From the NCBI GenBank assembly GCA_041397765.1, contig JAWKWA010000017.1, forward strand, positions 23,901 to 87,900: a DNA stretch of 64,000 bases, given 5' to 3'. The number at the start of each line of letters is the position of its first letter. Within the stretch, counting starts at the first letter, position 1. The notes beneath the pieces were generated by a model. The model was given only the letters and a program-made list of their open reading frames with translations, made no database searches and was not told where the DNA came from. This DNA comes from JAWKWA01 sp041397765 (GTDB lineage Bacteria; Pseudomonadota; Alphaproteobacteria; Rhizobiales; Hyphomicrobiaceae). Positions 1 to 8,751 of this stretch are shown one piece after another. A program made the position numbers and the translations under genes.

Positions 1-501
1 GGGCATCGACGTCGCGGCCGAGGGCCCGGGCGAGATGGAGGAGTGCGGCGAGGGCGTTGTCGGGACCGCCGAGGCGCAAGGCCCGGTCGAGCGTCGCGAC
101 GAGCGCGGGCGGGGCGGTCGAGAGGGCGGCGAGGCGGGGATCGGGCCGGTCGTCGCCGGCGAGGGCAATGAGGAGGATGCCCCTGGCGCGGGCGAGCGCC
201 GCCACCTCCTCGAGGCCATAGCGCCAATAGTCGAGGCCGCCGAGGCAGCGCACCAGCACGGCGCGGGCATGGGCGAGCGTGCTCTCCAGATAGAGATCGA
301 CCGACATCGGATGGCGCAGATTGGCGAGGCTGGCGAGGCGCAGCGTCGGCAAGCGGTCACGCCCGCGGTGCCAGGCGGCGGCGAGGGCGGCCAGGTCGCT
401 GTCGGTGAAGGAGAGCGCGACGATCTCGCCCGGCGACTGGCCGAGATCGACGGCGCCGTCCTGCTCGTCGATGGTGGCCTCGGCGAGGGCATCAGATGCA
501 T
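1..501 (-). CDS. cobN: CobN, aerobic cobaltochelatase large subunit (N-terminal part, apparent frameshift)
   Basis: CobN inserts cobalt into hydrogenobyrinic acid a,c-diamide together with CobS and CobT in aerobic B12 synthesis. Only the N-terminal part lies in the window; the gene runs off the left edge. The start reads MHLM, as expected for CobN, with GGGGAG about six bases upstream. After five codons the frame breaks: one extra C in the CCC run at 487-489 restores MHLMPLAEATIDEQDGAVDL and then the conserved SFTDSDLA, RHPMSVDLYLE and GLDYWRYG segments. The missing base looks like a homopolymer sequencing error and not a real mutation. The gene lies 82 bases downstream of cobW on the same strand, so it is probably cotranscribed behind the cobalamin riboswitch. 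Confidence 0.85.
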   Translation of the reverse strand, partial: MHLMPSPRPPSTSRTAPSISASRRARSSRSPSPTATWPPSPPPGTAGVTACRRCASPASPICAIRCRSISIWRARSPMPAPCWCAASAASTIGAMASRRWRRSPAPGASSSLPSPATTGPIPASPPSRPPRPRSSRRSTGPCASAVPTTPSPHSSISPGPSAATSMP

Positions 502-583
502 GGCACGCTCCCCTCGGATCCTCAACCCCAGATCCGTCCTCGGATCCGGGGTGCCGCTGGCGTCGGCCGCCCGCTTGCCTGCC

Positions 584-1615
584 TCAGCCGGCGAGATCGC
601 GCTCGATCGCGGACCGGTCGAGGCCTTTCTCACCGATCACGACGAGGCGGCCGGCGACCGGCTCGTCCGCCCGCCAGGGTCGGTCGTAGTGATGCTGAAC
701 ACGCGGGCCGACCGCCTGGACGAGGAGGCGCATCGGCTTGCCGGCAACGCGCAGATAGCCCTTCATGCGCAGCACGTCGTGAACCTCGGCGACGGCGGCG
801 AGACGGCGCTGCAACTCCTCGGGGCTCGCCGCCTCCGGCACGGTGACCACGAAGGTGTCGAAATCGTCGTGGTCGTGCTCGGCCTCGCCGTCGTGGTGGG
901 AGGGGCGGGCGGCGAGATCGTCCTCGGCGGCGGCGCCAAGACCGATCAGCACGGCGGGATCGAGCGCACCCTGCGTGGTCTCGACGATGCGGACGGCCGG
1001 GCGGGCGGCGGCCCGGATGCCCTGGAGCGCGCTCTGGCGGGCGGCGGGGTCCAGCAGATCGGACTTGTTGAGCACGACGAGGTCGGCGCACAGGATCTGG
1101 TCCTCGAACACCTCCTCGAGCGGATTGTCATGGTCGAGGGAGGGATCCTCGGCGCGCTGGCGGTCGAGCGCCTCGAGGTCGTCGGCGAAGCGGCCGTCGG
1201 CGACCGCGCGGCCATCGACGACGGCGACGACGGCATCGACCGTCACGCGCGAGCGGATGGCGGGCCAGTCGAAGGCCTTGACGAGGGGCTTGGGCAGGGC
1301 GAGCCCCGAAGTCTCGATCAGGATGTGCTCGGGCGGCTCGGTGCGGCCGAGCAGCGTCTCGAGGGTCGGCACGAAGTCGTCGGCGACGGTGCAGCAGATG
1401 CAGCCGTTGGCGAGCTCGACCACGTTCTCCTCCGGGCAGCTCGCGACGCCGCAGCCCTTGAGGATCTCGCCGTCGATGCCGACATCGCCGAACTCGTTGA
1501 CGATGACCGCGAGGCGGCGACCCGAGACTGTCTCGAGGAGGTGGCGGACGAGGGTCGTCTTGCCGGCACCGAGGAAGCCGGTGACGATGGTGCAGGGAAC
1601 CTTGGCGGGGATCAT
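584..1615 (-). CDS. cobW: CobW, G3E-family GTPase / cobalt metallochaperone
   Basis: This 343-residue COG0523 GTPase of the B12 pathway is thought to deliver cobalt to the CobNST chelatase. The P-loop GFLGAGKTT is at about residues 13-21, the family metal-binding motif CICC follows near residues 75-80, the G4 motif NKSD is present, and a His/Asp-rich stretch (SHHDGEAEHDHDDFD) separates the GTPase domain from the C-terminal CobW_C domain. The start is the ATG at 1615, which shares the four bases ATGA with the stop of the upstream DUF1636 gene and so implies translational coupling. cobN follows 82 bases downstream. The COG0523 family also contains zinc chaperones, but the flanking cobN and upstream cobalamin riboswitch point to cobalt. 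Confidence 0.95.
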   Translation of the reverse strand: MIPAKVPCTIVTGFLGAGKTTLVRHLLETVSGRRLAVIVNEFGDVGIDGEILKGCGVASCPEENVVELANGCICCTVADDFVPTLETLLGRTEPPEHILIETSGLALPKPLVKAFDWPAIRSRVTVDAVVAVVDGRAVADGRFADDLEALDRQRAEDPSLDHDNPLEEVFEDQILCADLVVLNKSDLLDPAARQSALQGIRAAARPAVRIVETTQGALDPAVLIGLGAAAEDDLAARPSHHDGEAEHDHDDFDTFVVTVPEAASPEELQRRLAAVAEVHDVLRMKGYLRVAGKPMRLLVQAVGPRVQHHYDRPWRADEPVAGRLVVIGEKGLDRSAIERDLAG

Positions 1616-2076
1616 TCGGCGGCGTCCTTGGCTTCGGTTGCGGGCGGCGATGGCGGGGCCGCGAGCGGCGGCAGGCGGGCGATGACGTTGCGCCGGCCGA
1701 TCTCGGGGCGCTCTCGCCAGGCCGGGGTGCCGGCGGGGTGGGCGGCGTGGAGGGCGGCAAGAGCGAGGAGGTCGGCGGCGTCGCGATCGGGATCGAGCCG
1801 GCCGAGCACGTAGCTCCATTTGCCGGGCGCGGCCAGGGCCGCGGTGCAGCCGGCCTTGCAGTTCGACAGGCACTCGACGCCGACGAGGCGAACGGCGCCA
1901 GCGTCTTCCGTCCTTGGCTCCGTGGACGCAGCCGCAAGGCGGGCGGCCACCGCCTCGGCGAGGCGGGCGCCAGGACGGGCAGCGCCCTCGGGCGGGGGCG
2001 CGTCGAGCAGACGGCAGGTGGTGCAGATGAAGAGCGTGGTCGCCGGGCGCGTGGCCGCGTCGGTGGGGCGCGTCAC
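1612..2076 (-). CDS. DUF1636 protein, B12-operon metal-binding candidate
   Basis: This 154-residue DUF1636 protein has unproven function but is a frequent neighbour of cobW/cobN in alphaproteobacteria. Conserved features are an N-terminal FICTTCR, a second cysteine cluster VECLSNCKAGC, and APGKWSYVLG, followed by a WRERPEIGRRNVIARLPP tail; the paired cysteines suggest an Fe-S or metal site. I chose GTG at 2076 because GGGGA sits about eight bases upstream and the domain starts directly after it. The open frame continues upstream, but that part lies in the riboswitch leader. The stop overlaps the cobW start by four bases. Confidence 0.8.
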   Translation of the reverse strand: MTRPTDAATRPATTLFICTTCRLLDAPPPEGAARPGARLAEAVAARLAAASTEPRTEDAGAVRLVGVECLSNCKAGCTAALAAPGKWSYVLGRLDPDRDAADLLALAALHAAHPAGTPAWRERPEIGRRNVIARLPPLAAPPSPPATEAKDAAE

Positions 2077-2282
2077 GGGCGCATCCCCGGAGCGATCTGG
2101 CACAGCGATCTGGCGGCCGTTCAGCGGCGGGCTGCAGCCATGGTCCGGCAATGGCGTCTCCGTCGGTCGGGCGGGGTCTCGGCCCCGATGCGCCGCTTCC
2201 GACGGGCCCTGCGGGGCATCCACCCGCACGGCGTTACGTGCGCTCCCGGAACTCCCCGTCCGGAAGGCTCGGATCGCGGCAA

Positions 2283-2444
2283 TGGCCGACGGCAGGTCTC
2301 CTGGCTCGCGGGTCGTCGTCCTTGCCGCCTTCCCAGAGCATGCTGTGCTCCAGTGGACCGTTGGCACGGACTTGCCGCTTACAGTTGCGGGGGCAGCGCC
2401 GGCCGGCGGGACGATCCCGCTCCGGCTTCCCTTTTCATCTCCGG
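2283..2444 (-). promoter_or_regulatory. Cobalamin riboswitch
   Basis: Read on the minus strand, this segment carries the hallmarks of an adenosylcobalamin riboswitch. These are GAAAAGGGAAGCCGG at the 5' side, CTGCCCCCGCAACTGTAAGC in the core, and the B12 box GCCAGGAGACCTGCC (plus-strand 2291-2305) near the 3' end. It precedes DUF1636-cobW-cobN, so it should lower their expression when B12 is abundant. About 200 nt lie between the B12 box and the first start codon, enough for an expression platform. The divergent cobU-cobO-cobQ arm is not downstream of it. Confidence 0.93.
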
Positions 2445-2465
2445 CATGGAGAACCGTCGGCGAAT

Positions 2466-2494
2466 TGGTTATGTAGGCGGCCTGGACCTGTCAA
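2466..2494 (-). promoter_or_regulatory. Candidate sigma-70 promoter for the riboswitch-cobW-cobN transcript
   Basis: The minus strand has a perfect TTGACA (2494-2489), then about 15-17 bases, then CATAAC/TAACCA near 2473-2466 as a weak -10. Initiation here would place the 5' end about 15-20 nt before the riboswitch. The cobU start is at 2519 on the other strand, so this short gap may also hold the divergent promoter. Confidence 0.5.
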
Positions 2495-2518
2495 CATCAT
2501 TCCCGGAGCGGCAGAGGC

Positions 2519-3040
2519 GTGCCGGCAACCGACATCAGGCGGACGCTCGTCATCGGCGGGGCCCGCTCGGGCAAGAGCCGTCACGCCGAGGCGCTGGTGA
2601 TGGCAACGCCGCCGCCATGGCTCTATGTGGCGACGGCGGAGGCCCATGACGGCGAGATGCGGGCGCGGATCGCCGAGCATCGCCTGAGGCGCGATGCGCG
2701 CTGGGAGACGCTGGATGCGCCGCTCGATCTCGCCGCGGCACTCGCGGGAGCGGGCACGGGCGGGCGGGCGGTGCTGGTCGACTGCGCCACGCTCTGGCTA
2801 TCGAACATCATGCTGGCGGGGCGCGATGTCGAGGCCGAGACGGCGCGGCTGGTCGAGGCCGTCAGTGCGGTACCGGGGTCGCTCGTCGTCGTCTCCAACG
2901 AGGTCGGGCTCGGCATCGTGCCGGAGACGCCGCTCGGCCGCCGGTTCCGCGATGCGCAAGGCCGGCTCAACCAGCGGCTCGCCGAGGTCGCGGACCGCGT
3001 GGTGCTGACGGTCGCCGGATTGCCGCTGACGGTGAAGTGA
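2519..3040 (+). CDS. cobU: Bifunctional adenosylcobinamide kinase / guanylyltransferase
   Basis: This 173-residue enzyme (CobU in Salmonella naming, CobP in Pseudomonas denitrificans naming) phosphorylates adenosylcobinamide and then transfers GMP to give adenosylcobinamide-GDP, in the nucleotide-loop assembly of B12. The P-loop GGARSGKS is at residues 13-20. The conserved VDCATLWLSN, VVSNEVGLGIVPETPLGR(R)FRD and LNQ(R)LAE segments follow in the usual order, and the length is typical. The start is a GTG, as the frame has no ATG near the conserved N-terminus. It leads a tight plus-strand group with cobO (11 bases downstream) and cobQ, divergent from the riboswitch-controlled cobW arm. Confidence 0.93.
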   Translation: MPATDIRRTLVIGGARSGKSRHAEALVMATPPPWLYVATAEAHDGEMRARIAEHRLRRDARWETLDAPLDLAAALAGAGTGGRAVLVDCATLWLSNIMLAGRDVEAETARLVEAVSAVPGSLVVVSNEVGLGIVPETPLGRRFRDAQGRLNQRLAEVADRVVLTVAGLPLTVK

Positions 3041-3051
3041 GGAGAAAGATC

Positions 3052-3663
3052 ATGACCGGCCCTCAACAGGATGCCGATCGCCACAAGGCGAAGATGGCGA
3101 AGCGCAAGGCGCACCAGGATGCCGAGGTGGCGGGGAAGTCGATCGCGCGCGGGGTGCTGATGGTCCACACCGGCGCCGGCAAGGGCAAGTCGACGGCCGC
3201 CTTCGGCCTCGTCCTCAGAGCGCTCGGGCACGGCCGGAAGGTCGCCGTCGTCCAGTTCGGCAAGGGGGCCTGGGAGACGGGCGAGCGGCGGGCGGTGGCA
3301 CGGTTCGGCGACCAGGTGATCTGGGAGACGCTCGGCGAGGGCTTCACCTGGGAGACGCAGGACCGCGACCGCGACGTGGCCGCCGCCGAGCGCGCCTGGG
3401 CGCGGGCGCAGGAGCTTATGGCCGACGAGGGGATCTCGCTCGTCGTGCTCGACGAGCTCAACATCGCGCTGCGCTACGATCATCTTCCGGTCGGGGAGGT
3501 CGTCGAGGCCCTGAAGGCGCGCCGACCGGAGCTCACCGTCGTCGTCACCGGACGCAACGCCAAGGCCGAGCTCGTCGAGGCGGCCGATCTCGTCACCGAG
3601 ATGAGCCTCGTCAAGCATCACTTCAAGGCGGGATTCAAGGCGCAGGAAGGCATCGAGTACTGA
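3052..3663 (+). CDS. cobO: Corrinoid adenosyltransferase, CobO/BtuR type
   Basis: This 203-residue ATP:cob(I)alamin adenosyltransferase of the CobA/CobO/BtuR family attaches the upper adenosyl ligand to the corrinoid. The P-loop GAGKGKST is at residues 41-48. The family signature VVLDELNIALRYDHL and the closing HHFKAGFKAQEGIEY tail are present. The N-terminal 30 residues are Lys/Arg/His rich, as usual in the family. ATG at 3052 is preceded by GGAG at 3041. The stop overlaps the cobQ start as TGATG, so cobU-cobO-cobQ is almost certainly one transcript. Confidence 0.95.
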   Translation: MTGPQQDADRHKAKMAKRKAHQDAEVAGKSIARGVLMVHTGAGKGKSTAAFGLVLRALGHGRKVAVVQFGKGAWETGERRAVARFGDQVIWETLGEGFTWETQDRDRDVAAAERAWARAQELMADEGISLVVLDELNIALRYDHLPVGEVVEALKARRPELTVVVTGRNAKAELVEAADLVTEMSLVKHHFKAGFKAQEGIEY

Positions 3664-5162
3664 TGGGCGCCCGCGCGATCATGCTGCAGGGGACGGGCTC
3701 GGATGTCGGCAAGTCGCTGCTCGTCGCAGGCCTTGCCCGTGCCTATGCCGACCAGGGCCTCAAGGTCCGTCCGTTCAAGCCGCAGAACATGTCGAACAAT
3801 GCCGCGGTGACGGCCGACGGTGGCGAGATCGGCCGGGCGCAGGCGCTGCAGGCGCGCGCCGCCCGCACGCCGCTCTCGGTGCATATGAACCCGGTGCTCC
3901 TGAAGCCGCAGAGCGAGATCGGCTCGCAGGTGATCGTGCAGGGCCGGATCGCAGGGACGGCGAAGGCGAAGGAGTTCCAGGGCTGGAAGCCGCGCCTCAT
4001 GGGGGCGGTGCTCGACAGCTTCGGCCGGCTCGCCGGCGAGGCCGATCTCGTTCTCGTCGAGGGGGCGGGCTCGGCGGCCGAGGTCAATCTGCGGGCCGGC
4101 GACATCGCCAATATGGGCTTTGCGCGCAGGGCGGGCGTTCCCGTCGTCCTCGTCGGCGACATCGACCGGGGCGGTGTGATCGCGAGCCTCGTCGGCACCT
4201 ATCACGTCGTTCAGCCCGAGGACCGGGCAATGATCGGTGGCTTCCTCGTCAACAAGTTCCGCGGCGATCCGGCGCTGTTCGCCGAGGGCATGACGATGAT
4301 CGAGCGGGCGACCGGCTGGCCGGGGCTCGGGCTCGTGCCGTGGTTCGGCGGCGCGCATCGGCTGCCGGCCGAGGATGCGGTGGCGCTCGGCCGGCGCACG
4401 GGGGGGGTGGCGGGCGGCGGCCGCGTGGTGATCGCCGCGCTGGTGCTGCCCTCGATCTCCAATTTCGACGATCTCGATCCCCTGAAGCTCGAGCCCGGCG
4501 TCGATCTGCGGCTGGTGCGCACCGGCGAGGCGATCCCGGCCGAGGCGCGGCTCGTCATCCTGCCGGGCTCCAAGGCGACGATCGCCGATCTCGCGGCGCT
4601 GCGGGCCGAGCGCTGGCATGTCGATCTCGAAGCCCATGTCCGGCGCGGCGGCCATGTGCTCGGTCTGTGCGGCGGTTTCCAGATGCTTGGCCGGTCGATC
4701 GCCGATCCCGAGGGCATCGAGGGGCCGGCCGGCAGGGTCGAGGGGCTCGGTCTCCTCGATGTCGAAACCGAGCTGACCGGCGAGAAGGTGCTGGTCGAGG
4801 TTTCGGGCCGCTCGGCCGGGGACGGGACGCCGTTCAAGGGCTACGAGATGCATGTCGGGCGTACTGGCGGAGCCGGGCTCGAGCGGCCGCTGCTAATGCT
4901 CGAGGGGGAGCGGAGGGAAGGGGCGGTGTCGCCATCGGGCCGGGTGGCGGGATGCTACATCCACGGCCTGTTCGCCGACGACCGCCAGCGGGCGCGGTGG
5001 CTCGAGCGGATCGGGGCGGCCTCGTCGGGGCTCGACTACGAGGGCGATGTCGAGGCGACGCTCGACGCCCTCGCCCGGCACGTCGCGGCCCATGTCGATC
5101 TCGACCGGCTACTTGCCATCGCTGCCGCGCCGGCGGCGGAAGCGCTTACATCAGCGCCCTGA
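3663..5162 (+). CDS. cobQ: Cobyric acid synthase CobQ
   Basis: This 499-residue glutamine-dependent amidotransferase amidates the b, d, e and g carboxylates of the corrin ring to give adenosylcobyric acid. The ATP-binding GTGSDVGKS is at residues 10-18, followed by PFKPQNMSNN and the substrate-region motif VEGAGSAAEVNLR. In the C-terminal triad-type glutaminase domain the nucleophile is Cys336 (GLCGGFQMLG) and the catalytic His is about 434 (GCYIHGLF). The length fits the family. The start overlaps the cobO stop, and the 3' end overlaps the convergent cbiB gene by 17 bases. Confidence 0.96.
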   Translation: MGARAIMLQGTGSDVGKSLLVAGLARAYADQGLKVRPFKPQNMSNNAAVTADGGEIGRAQALQARAARTPLSVHMNPVLLKPQSEIGSQVIVQGRIAGTAKAKEFQGWKPRLMGAVLDSFGRLAGEADLVLVEGAGSAAEVNLRAGDIANMGFARRAGVPVVLVGDIDRGGVIASLVGTYHVVQPEDRAMIGGFLVNKFRGDPALFAEGMTMIERATGWPGLGLVPWFGGAHRLPAEDAVALGRRTGGVAGGGRVVIAALVLPSISNFDDLDPLKLEPGVDLRLVRTGEAIPAEARLVILPGSKATIADLAALRAERWHVDLEAHVRRGGHVLGLCGGFQMLGRSIADPEGIEGPAGRVEGLGLLDVETELTGEKVLVEVSGRSAGDGTPFKGYEMHVGRTGGAGLERPLLMLEGERREGAVSPSGRVAGCYIHGLFADDRQRARWLERIGAASSGLDYEGDVEATLDALARHVAAHVDLDRLLAIAAAPAAEALTSAP

Positions 5163-6144
5163 CGAGGACGAGGAGCACGGCAAGCCCGAGCAGCCCGAGG
5201 CCCTGGACGACGAGCGCGATGCGGTAGAGGCCGAGGGCCGCGCGGATGTCGGCGGGGCCGAGCCCGGCACGGCCGTCGCCCATGGCCGGATCATCGGTAA
5301 TGACGCCGCCATAGCTGCGGGCCCCCGCCAGACGGAAGCCGAGCGCGCCCGCCATGGCCGCCTCCGGCCAGCCGGCGTTGGGCGAGCGGTGGCGGCGGGC
5401 GTCGCGGCGGATGGCGCGGATGGCACCGGCCGGGTCGGCATGGCGGTGGAACAGGCCGGCGAGGACGAGGAGGAGGGCGGCGAGGCGCGAGGCCGGCAGG
5501 TTGACGAGGTCGTCGAGGCGGGCGGACGCCCAGCCGAAATCGCGATGGCGCTCGTTCAGGTGGCCGATCATGGAATCGGCGGTGTTGACCGCCTTGTAGG
5601 CCGCCGCGCCGCCGAGACCGCCGACGACACCCCAGAAGGCCGGTGCGACGACACCGTCCGCGTAGTTCTCCGCGAGGCTCTCGATGGCGGCCCGGGAGAT
5701 GCCGGCCTCGTCGAGCCCGGCCGTGTCGCGGCCGACGATCCGTGCGACGGCCTTGCGTCCCGCTTCGGTCCCGCCGCTTTCCAGGGCGGTCGCGACTGCC
5801 GCCACATGGTCGTCGAGGCTGCGGCCGGCGATGAGGCTCGACATCAGCACGGCGACGAGCAGCCAGCCGGCGGTGTCGCCGAGCAGGCCGATCGACAGCT
5901 TCTCGATGCCATGGCCGGCGAGCGCGGCCGTGCCGGCGAGAACGAGCGCGACGAGCACGCCGCGGAAGCGGCGGCGCGCCGGGGAGACATCCGTACGGTT
6001 GAGCCCGTCGTCGAGCCAGCCGATCGCCGCGCCGATCCATGTCACCGGATGGCCGATGGCGGCAAAGAGGCGCGACGGATAGCCGATCGCGCTCTCGACG
6101 AGGAGCGCGGCGAGGACGAGGATCGGATAGATGGTCTGCAGCAT
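5146..6144 (-). CDS. cbiB: Adenosylcobinamide-phosphate synthase CbiB (CobD in aerobic naming)
   Basis: This 332-residue integral membrane protein joins the aminopropanol arm to adenosylcobyric acid. It has several hydrophobic helices at both ends (LVLAALLVESAIGYP at the N-terminus, VVQGLGLLGLAVLLVLVRAL at the C-terminus). Conserved family segments are HPVTWIG, SLAENYADGVVAPAFWG, AYKAVNTADSMIGH, GWASARLDDLVN and SPNAGWPEAAMAGAL. It converges on cobQ with a 17-base 3' overlap and lies 59 bases downstream of the PrpD-family gene on the same strand. No riboswitch is visible just upstream of it. Confidence 0.95.
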   Translation of the reverse strand: MLQTIYPILVLAALLVESAIGYPSRLFAAIGHPVTWIGAAIGWLDDGLNRTDVSPARRRFRGVLVALVLAGTAALAGHGIEKLSIGLLGDTAGWLLVAVLMSSLIAGRSLDDHVAAVATALESGGTEAGRKAVARIVGRDTAGLDEAGISRAAIESLAENYADGVVAPAFWGVVGGLGGAAAYKAVNTADSMIGHLNERHRDFGWASARLDDLVNLPASRLAALLLVLAGLFHRHADPAGAIRAIRRDARRHRSPNAGWPEAAMAGALGFRLAGARSYGGVITDDPAMGDGRAGLGPADIRAALGLYRIALVVQGLGLLGLAVLLVLVRALM

Positions 6145-6203
6145 GGCCCGCGAGCGGTTAGCACGCGGCGCAGCGCCGGCAAACCACCGCGGTGCCGCAA
6201 GGA

Positions 6204-7541
6204 TCAGGCCGGGCGCATCAGCGCGTCGATGAAGGGGGCGATGTCGGGCATGGCCGGCAGCTCCTCGCAGAGCGCCAGCAGGTCACGGGCGCGCCGCTCG
6301 TCGAGGGTGGTGGCGGCATTGGCGAGGAACTTGTCGCGCAGTCCCTTGTCGCCGAGCGGTCGGTCGGGATCGCCGAGGGCCGGCAGAATGCCGGTCCGAT
6401 GCTCGGTGCCGTCCTTCATGCGGATCCGTGCCCTCGCGAGGCGCTCGGCGGGATAGCGCGGGCTGATCTCAGGGTCGTCGATCAGGCGGACGCGGGCTGC
6501 GAGGGCGAGAACGGCCGGGTCCCTGAGGCCGTTCTCGAGGATGTCGGCGGGAACGAGCCGACCCCGCAGGAGGGCGGCCGCGACCGGGAAGGGCAGGCTG
6601 TACTGCGCCTCCTCGGTCGAGGCGGGGGCGGCCGAGTTGATCCGCGTCGCCTCGTGGAAGGTGCGAATCTCGATCGCCTCGACCCGGGCCGGATCGATGT
6701 CGTGGGCGGCGCGCAATTCGAGCACGCAGCGGATCGCCGGCTGGGCCCAGCGGCAGACCGGATAGGGCTTGAAGTACTGCTCGGTGATGCGCCAGCGGCT
6801 GCCGAGATCCTCCCAGACGCCGGCGGCGCGGGCGTCGCTCCCGACCTCGACCGTGATGGCGGGCGCGCCGGTGAAGCCGCCACGGGCGAGCCAGGCGGCC
6901 GAGATGCCGGTCATGGCGCCCCAGCCCGAGCCGTCCTTCAGCATGGTCGGATAGTCGATGCAACGCATCATCTGGCTGCGCGGCCCATGGTACTCGGCGA
7001 TGCCGAGGCCGTGGCGCAGGGTCTCGCGGTCGAGGCCGAGCAGGCGGGCGGCGATGGCGACGACGCCGAGGGCGTTCCAGGCGCCGGAGGTGTGATAGTC
7101 GGCGACGGTCCGGTGCAGCGCCATGCCGGCGCGGATGGCGACCTCGTAGCCGATGGCGAGGGCGGCCAGCGCCTCGCGCCCCGAGACGGGAGCGGCGGCG
7201 TTCTCGGCGGCGGCGAGGAGGCCGGGCAGGAGGGCGGCGCCGGCGTGGCCCTTGGTCAGGACGTGGCCGTCGTGGGAATCGAAGGCGTCGATGGTCATGC
7301 CGTTGGCGAGCGCGGCCCCCGCCGCCGAAACCTCGCGGCCGTCGAGCATCAGGCGGGCACGGGTGCGGCCGGGGCCGAAACAATCGAGTGCGTGCTCGCG
7401 GATGATCCGCGAAAGCGGCGTGCCGGTCCCCGCCGCCGCCGTGCCGACGAGATCAATCAGGCAATCGAGCGCCATCTTGCGGGTCGCGGGCGGCAGGCTC
7501 TCATAGGTCGTGTCGGTGACGAACAGGTCGATGCTGGTCAT
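6204..7541 (-). CDS. MmgE/PrpD family protein
   Basis: This 445-residue member of the family of 2-methylcitrate dehydratase (PrpD) and the uncharacterised MmgE proteins has the usual all-helical first domain. Its motifs include GTAAAGTGTPLSRIIR, ALANGMTIDAFDSHDGH, KGHAGAALLPGLLA, YHTSGAWNALGVVAIAARLLGL and YFKPYPVCRWAQPAIR. The ATG at 7541 lies next to these conserved regions; the ribosome-binding site is weak. Neighbours give no methylcitrate-cycle context (no prpB or prpC), so the substrate is unknown. Many alphaproteobacterial paralogues of this type have no assigned reaction. It reads toward cbiB, 59 bases away, and the two could share a transcript. Confidence 0.85.
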   Translation of the reverse strand: MTSIDLFVTDTTYESLPPATRKMALDCLIDLVGTAAAGTGTPLSRIIREHALDCFGPGRTRARLMLDGREVSAAGAALANGMTIDAFDSHDGHVLTKGHAGAALLPGLLAAAENAAAPVSGREALAALAIGYEVAIRAGMALHRTVADYHTSGAWNALGVVAIAARLLGLDRETLRHGLGIAEYHGPRSQMMRCIDYPTMLKDGSGWGAMTGISAAWLARGGFTGAPAITVEVGSDARAAGVWEDLGSRWRITEQYFKPYPVCRWAQPAIRCVLELRAAHDIDPARVEAIEIRTFHEATRINSAAPASTEEAQYSLPFPVAAALLRGRLVPADILENGLRDPAVLALAARVRLIDDPEISPRYPAERLARARIRMKDGTEHRTGILPALGDPDRPLGDKGLRDKFLANAATTLDERRARDLLALCEELPAMPDIAPFIDALMRPA

Positions 7542-7806
7542 GGTGTCTCGGGGGCGGGTGATGGAGCGATGAGTGGGCCGATCAGCCGCAGTCTGCGCCT
7601 GAAAACGGCCTGGGTGAAGGGCCGGCGAATGCCCTCGGAGCAGGGCTGGTTTGACGTGCGTGGCCGTCCAGCGATGTTGCAAAACTGCCACGACGCCCGC
7701 TGGCGGTCGATGAAAACGCGCGGATTTACAGGAGTTTAAGCAGTTTTCCAACATGCTTGAAGCTGATGCAGTTGTGCTGCATGCTGCAATGCAAAGCGGG
7801 TAGTGG

Positions 7807-8193
7807 ATGTTGATCATGAGATGGGTAACGGCAGTCGGCGGCGTGATCCTGGGGGCGATGCTCTCGGCCAACGCGCTCGCGTTCCAGGAGACGACGGTCG
7901 GCGGCGCGCCGGCCGAGACCGGCTCCGCGACCGCCGCCCAGATCGCTCCGAGCGACGATGTCGTGGTGCCCGATACGGTCGACGGAATCTCGCTCAGCAC
8001 TCCGGACGAGGCCGAGGCAGGCCGCAAGGTCGGCACCGAGGTGCGCATCCCCGGGCTCGGCTCGCTCGGCGTGCTGCCCAAGCTCGATTTCGGGCTCGAG
8101 CTGCTCTATGGCCCGCAGGATCGTAGCTCAGTCGATCCGGAGAGCTCGCCGGAGGATCTGACGGTCCGGGGCAGCCTGTCGCACACTTTCTGA
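7807..8193 (+). CDS. Small secreted protein of unknown function
   Basis: This 128-residue protein begins with a clear signal peptide (MLIMRWVTAVGG..., cleavage probably near ANALA-FQ). The acidic, Ala/Thr-rich middle is probably disordered, and the C-terminal half (LPKLDFGLELLYGPQD...DLTVRGSLSHTF) alternates polar and hydrophobic residues and ends in Phe, like a beta-strand. I know similar short exported proteins from other Hyphomicrobiales but no function. An internal ATG at 7816 is an alternative start. It stands alone, divergent from the PrpD gene. Confidence 0.65.
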   Translation: MLIMRWVTAVGGVILGAMLSANALAFQETTVGGAPAETGSATAAQIAPSDDVVVPDTVDGISLSTPDEAEAGRKVGTEVRIPGLGSLGVLPKLDFGLELLYGPQDRSSVDPESSPEDLTVRGSLSHTF

Positions 8194-8380
8194 TCCTGTC
8201 GGATTCTAGGCCGCCCCTCCGTGGCGGTGTGAGCTGGCATGAGGTTGCGGTCTGATCCGCCGCTCCGCGACCGTCCGGTCGTCGAGACGATCGGCCCGGT
8301 AACCGGGCGGCGCGCTCAACGACCGGACGTCCCGGGGCCGCCGCCGGCGACGATCGCCAGGCGAAGTCCAGGTGACGGGG

Positions 8381-8608
8381 ATGGCAACCTGCATCATCCT
8401 CTGCGATGCCGATGACGGGATCGAGATCCTGAAATCCGGCGCACCCCATCCCTCCGACGAGATGCTGGACTGGCTCGCGGCGACCTGCCGCGGCGACTGG
8501 TCCTTCGCCTGCGACAACGCCTTCAACGTCCTCTTTCGCTTCGGGCTTGCCGAGGATGCGCGGCTCTTCACGGCGCGCTGGGGCGGTCGGAGTGGGGACG
8601 CTGCCTGA
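8381..8608 (+). CDS. Small hypothetical protein
   Basis: This is a 75-residue cytosolic-looking protein (MATCIILCDADDG...), with no signal peptide or membrane segment. An acidic N-terminus, WLAATCRGDW and a C-terminal LFRFGLAEDARLFTARWG suggest a small alpha/beta fold. GGTGACGGGG sits just before the ATG. It lies between two membrane-associated genes on the same strand but 144 bases from the next start, so no operon partner is evident. I do not recognise a family; the biased, protein-like composition is the main support. Confidence 0.5.
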   Translation: MATCIILCDADDGIEILKSGAPHPSDEMLDWLAATCRGDWSFACDNAFNVLFRFGLAEDARLFTARWGGRSGDAA

Positions 8609-8751
8609 AGTCGGCTCGGGACCCGGGATCATCGCGGGCGCCGGGGGCCGGCATCGGGAATGGTGCGCATTGAAGGTTCGGTCCGCTTGCGGCAAGGTGT
8701 GCGCGCTGACGAGCCATGCTCGGTGGCCAGTCGCGGCGGGGGGCCTTCATC

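Noticed and set aside
35..1813. A 592-codon plus-strand open frame across cobN and cobW
   Set aside because: It is antisense to recognised cob genes, compositionally skewed (Gly, Glu, Ala, Arg) and without any known motif.
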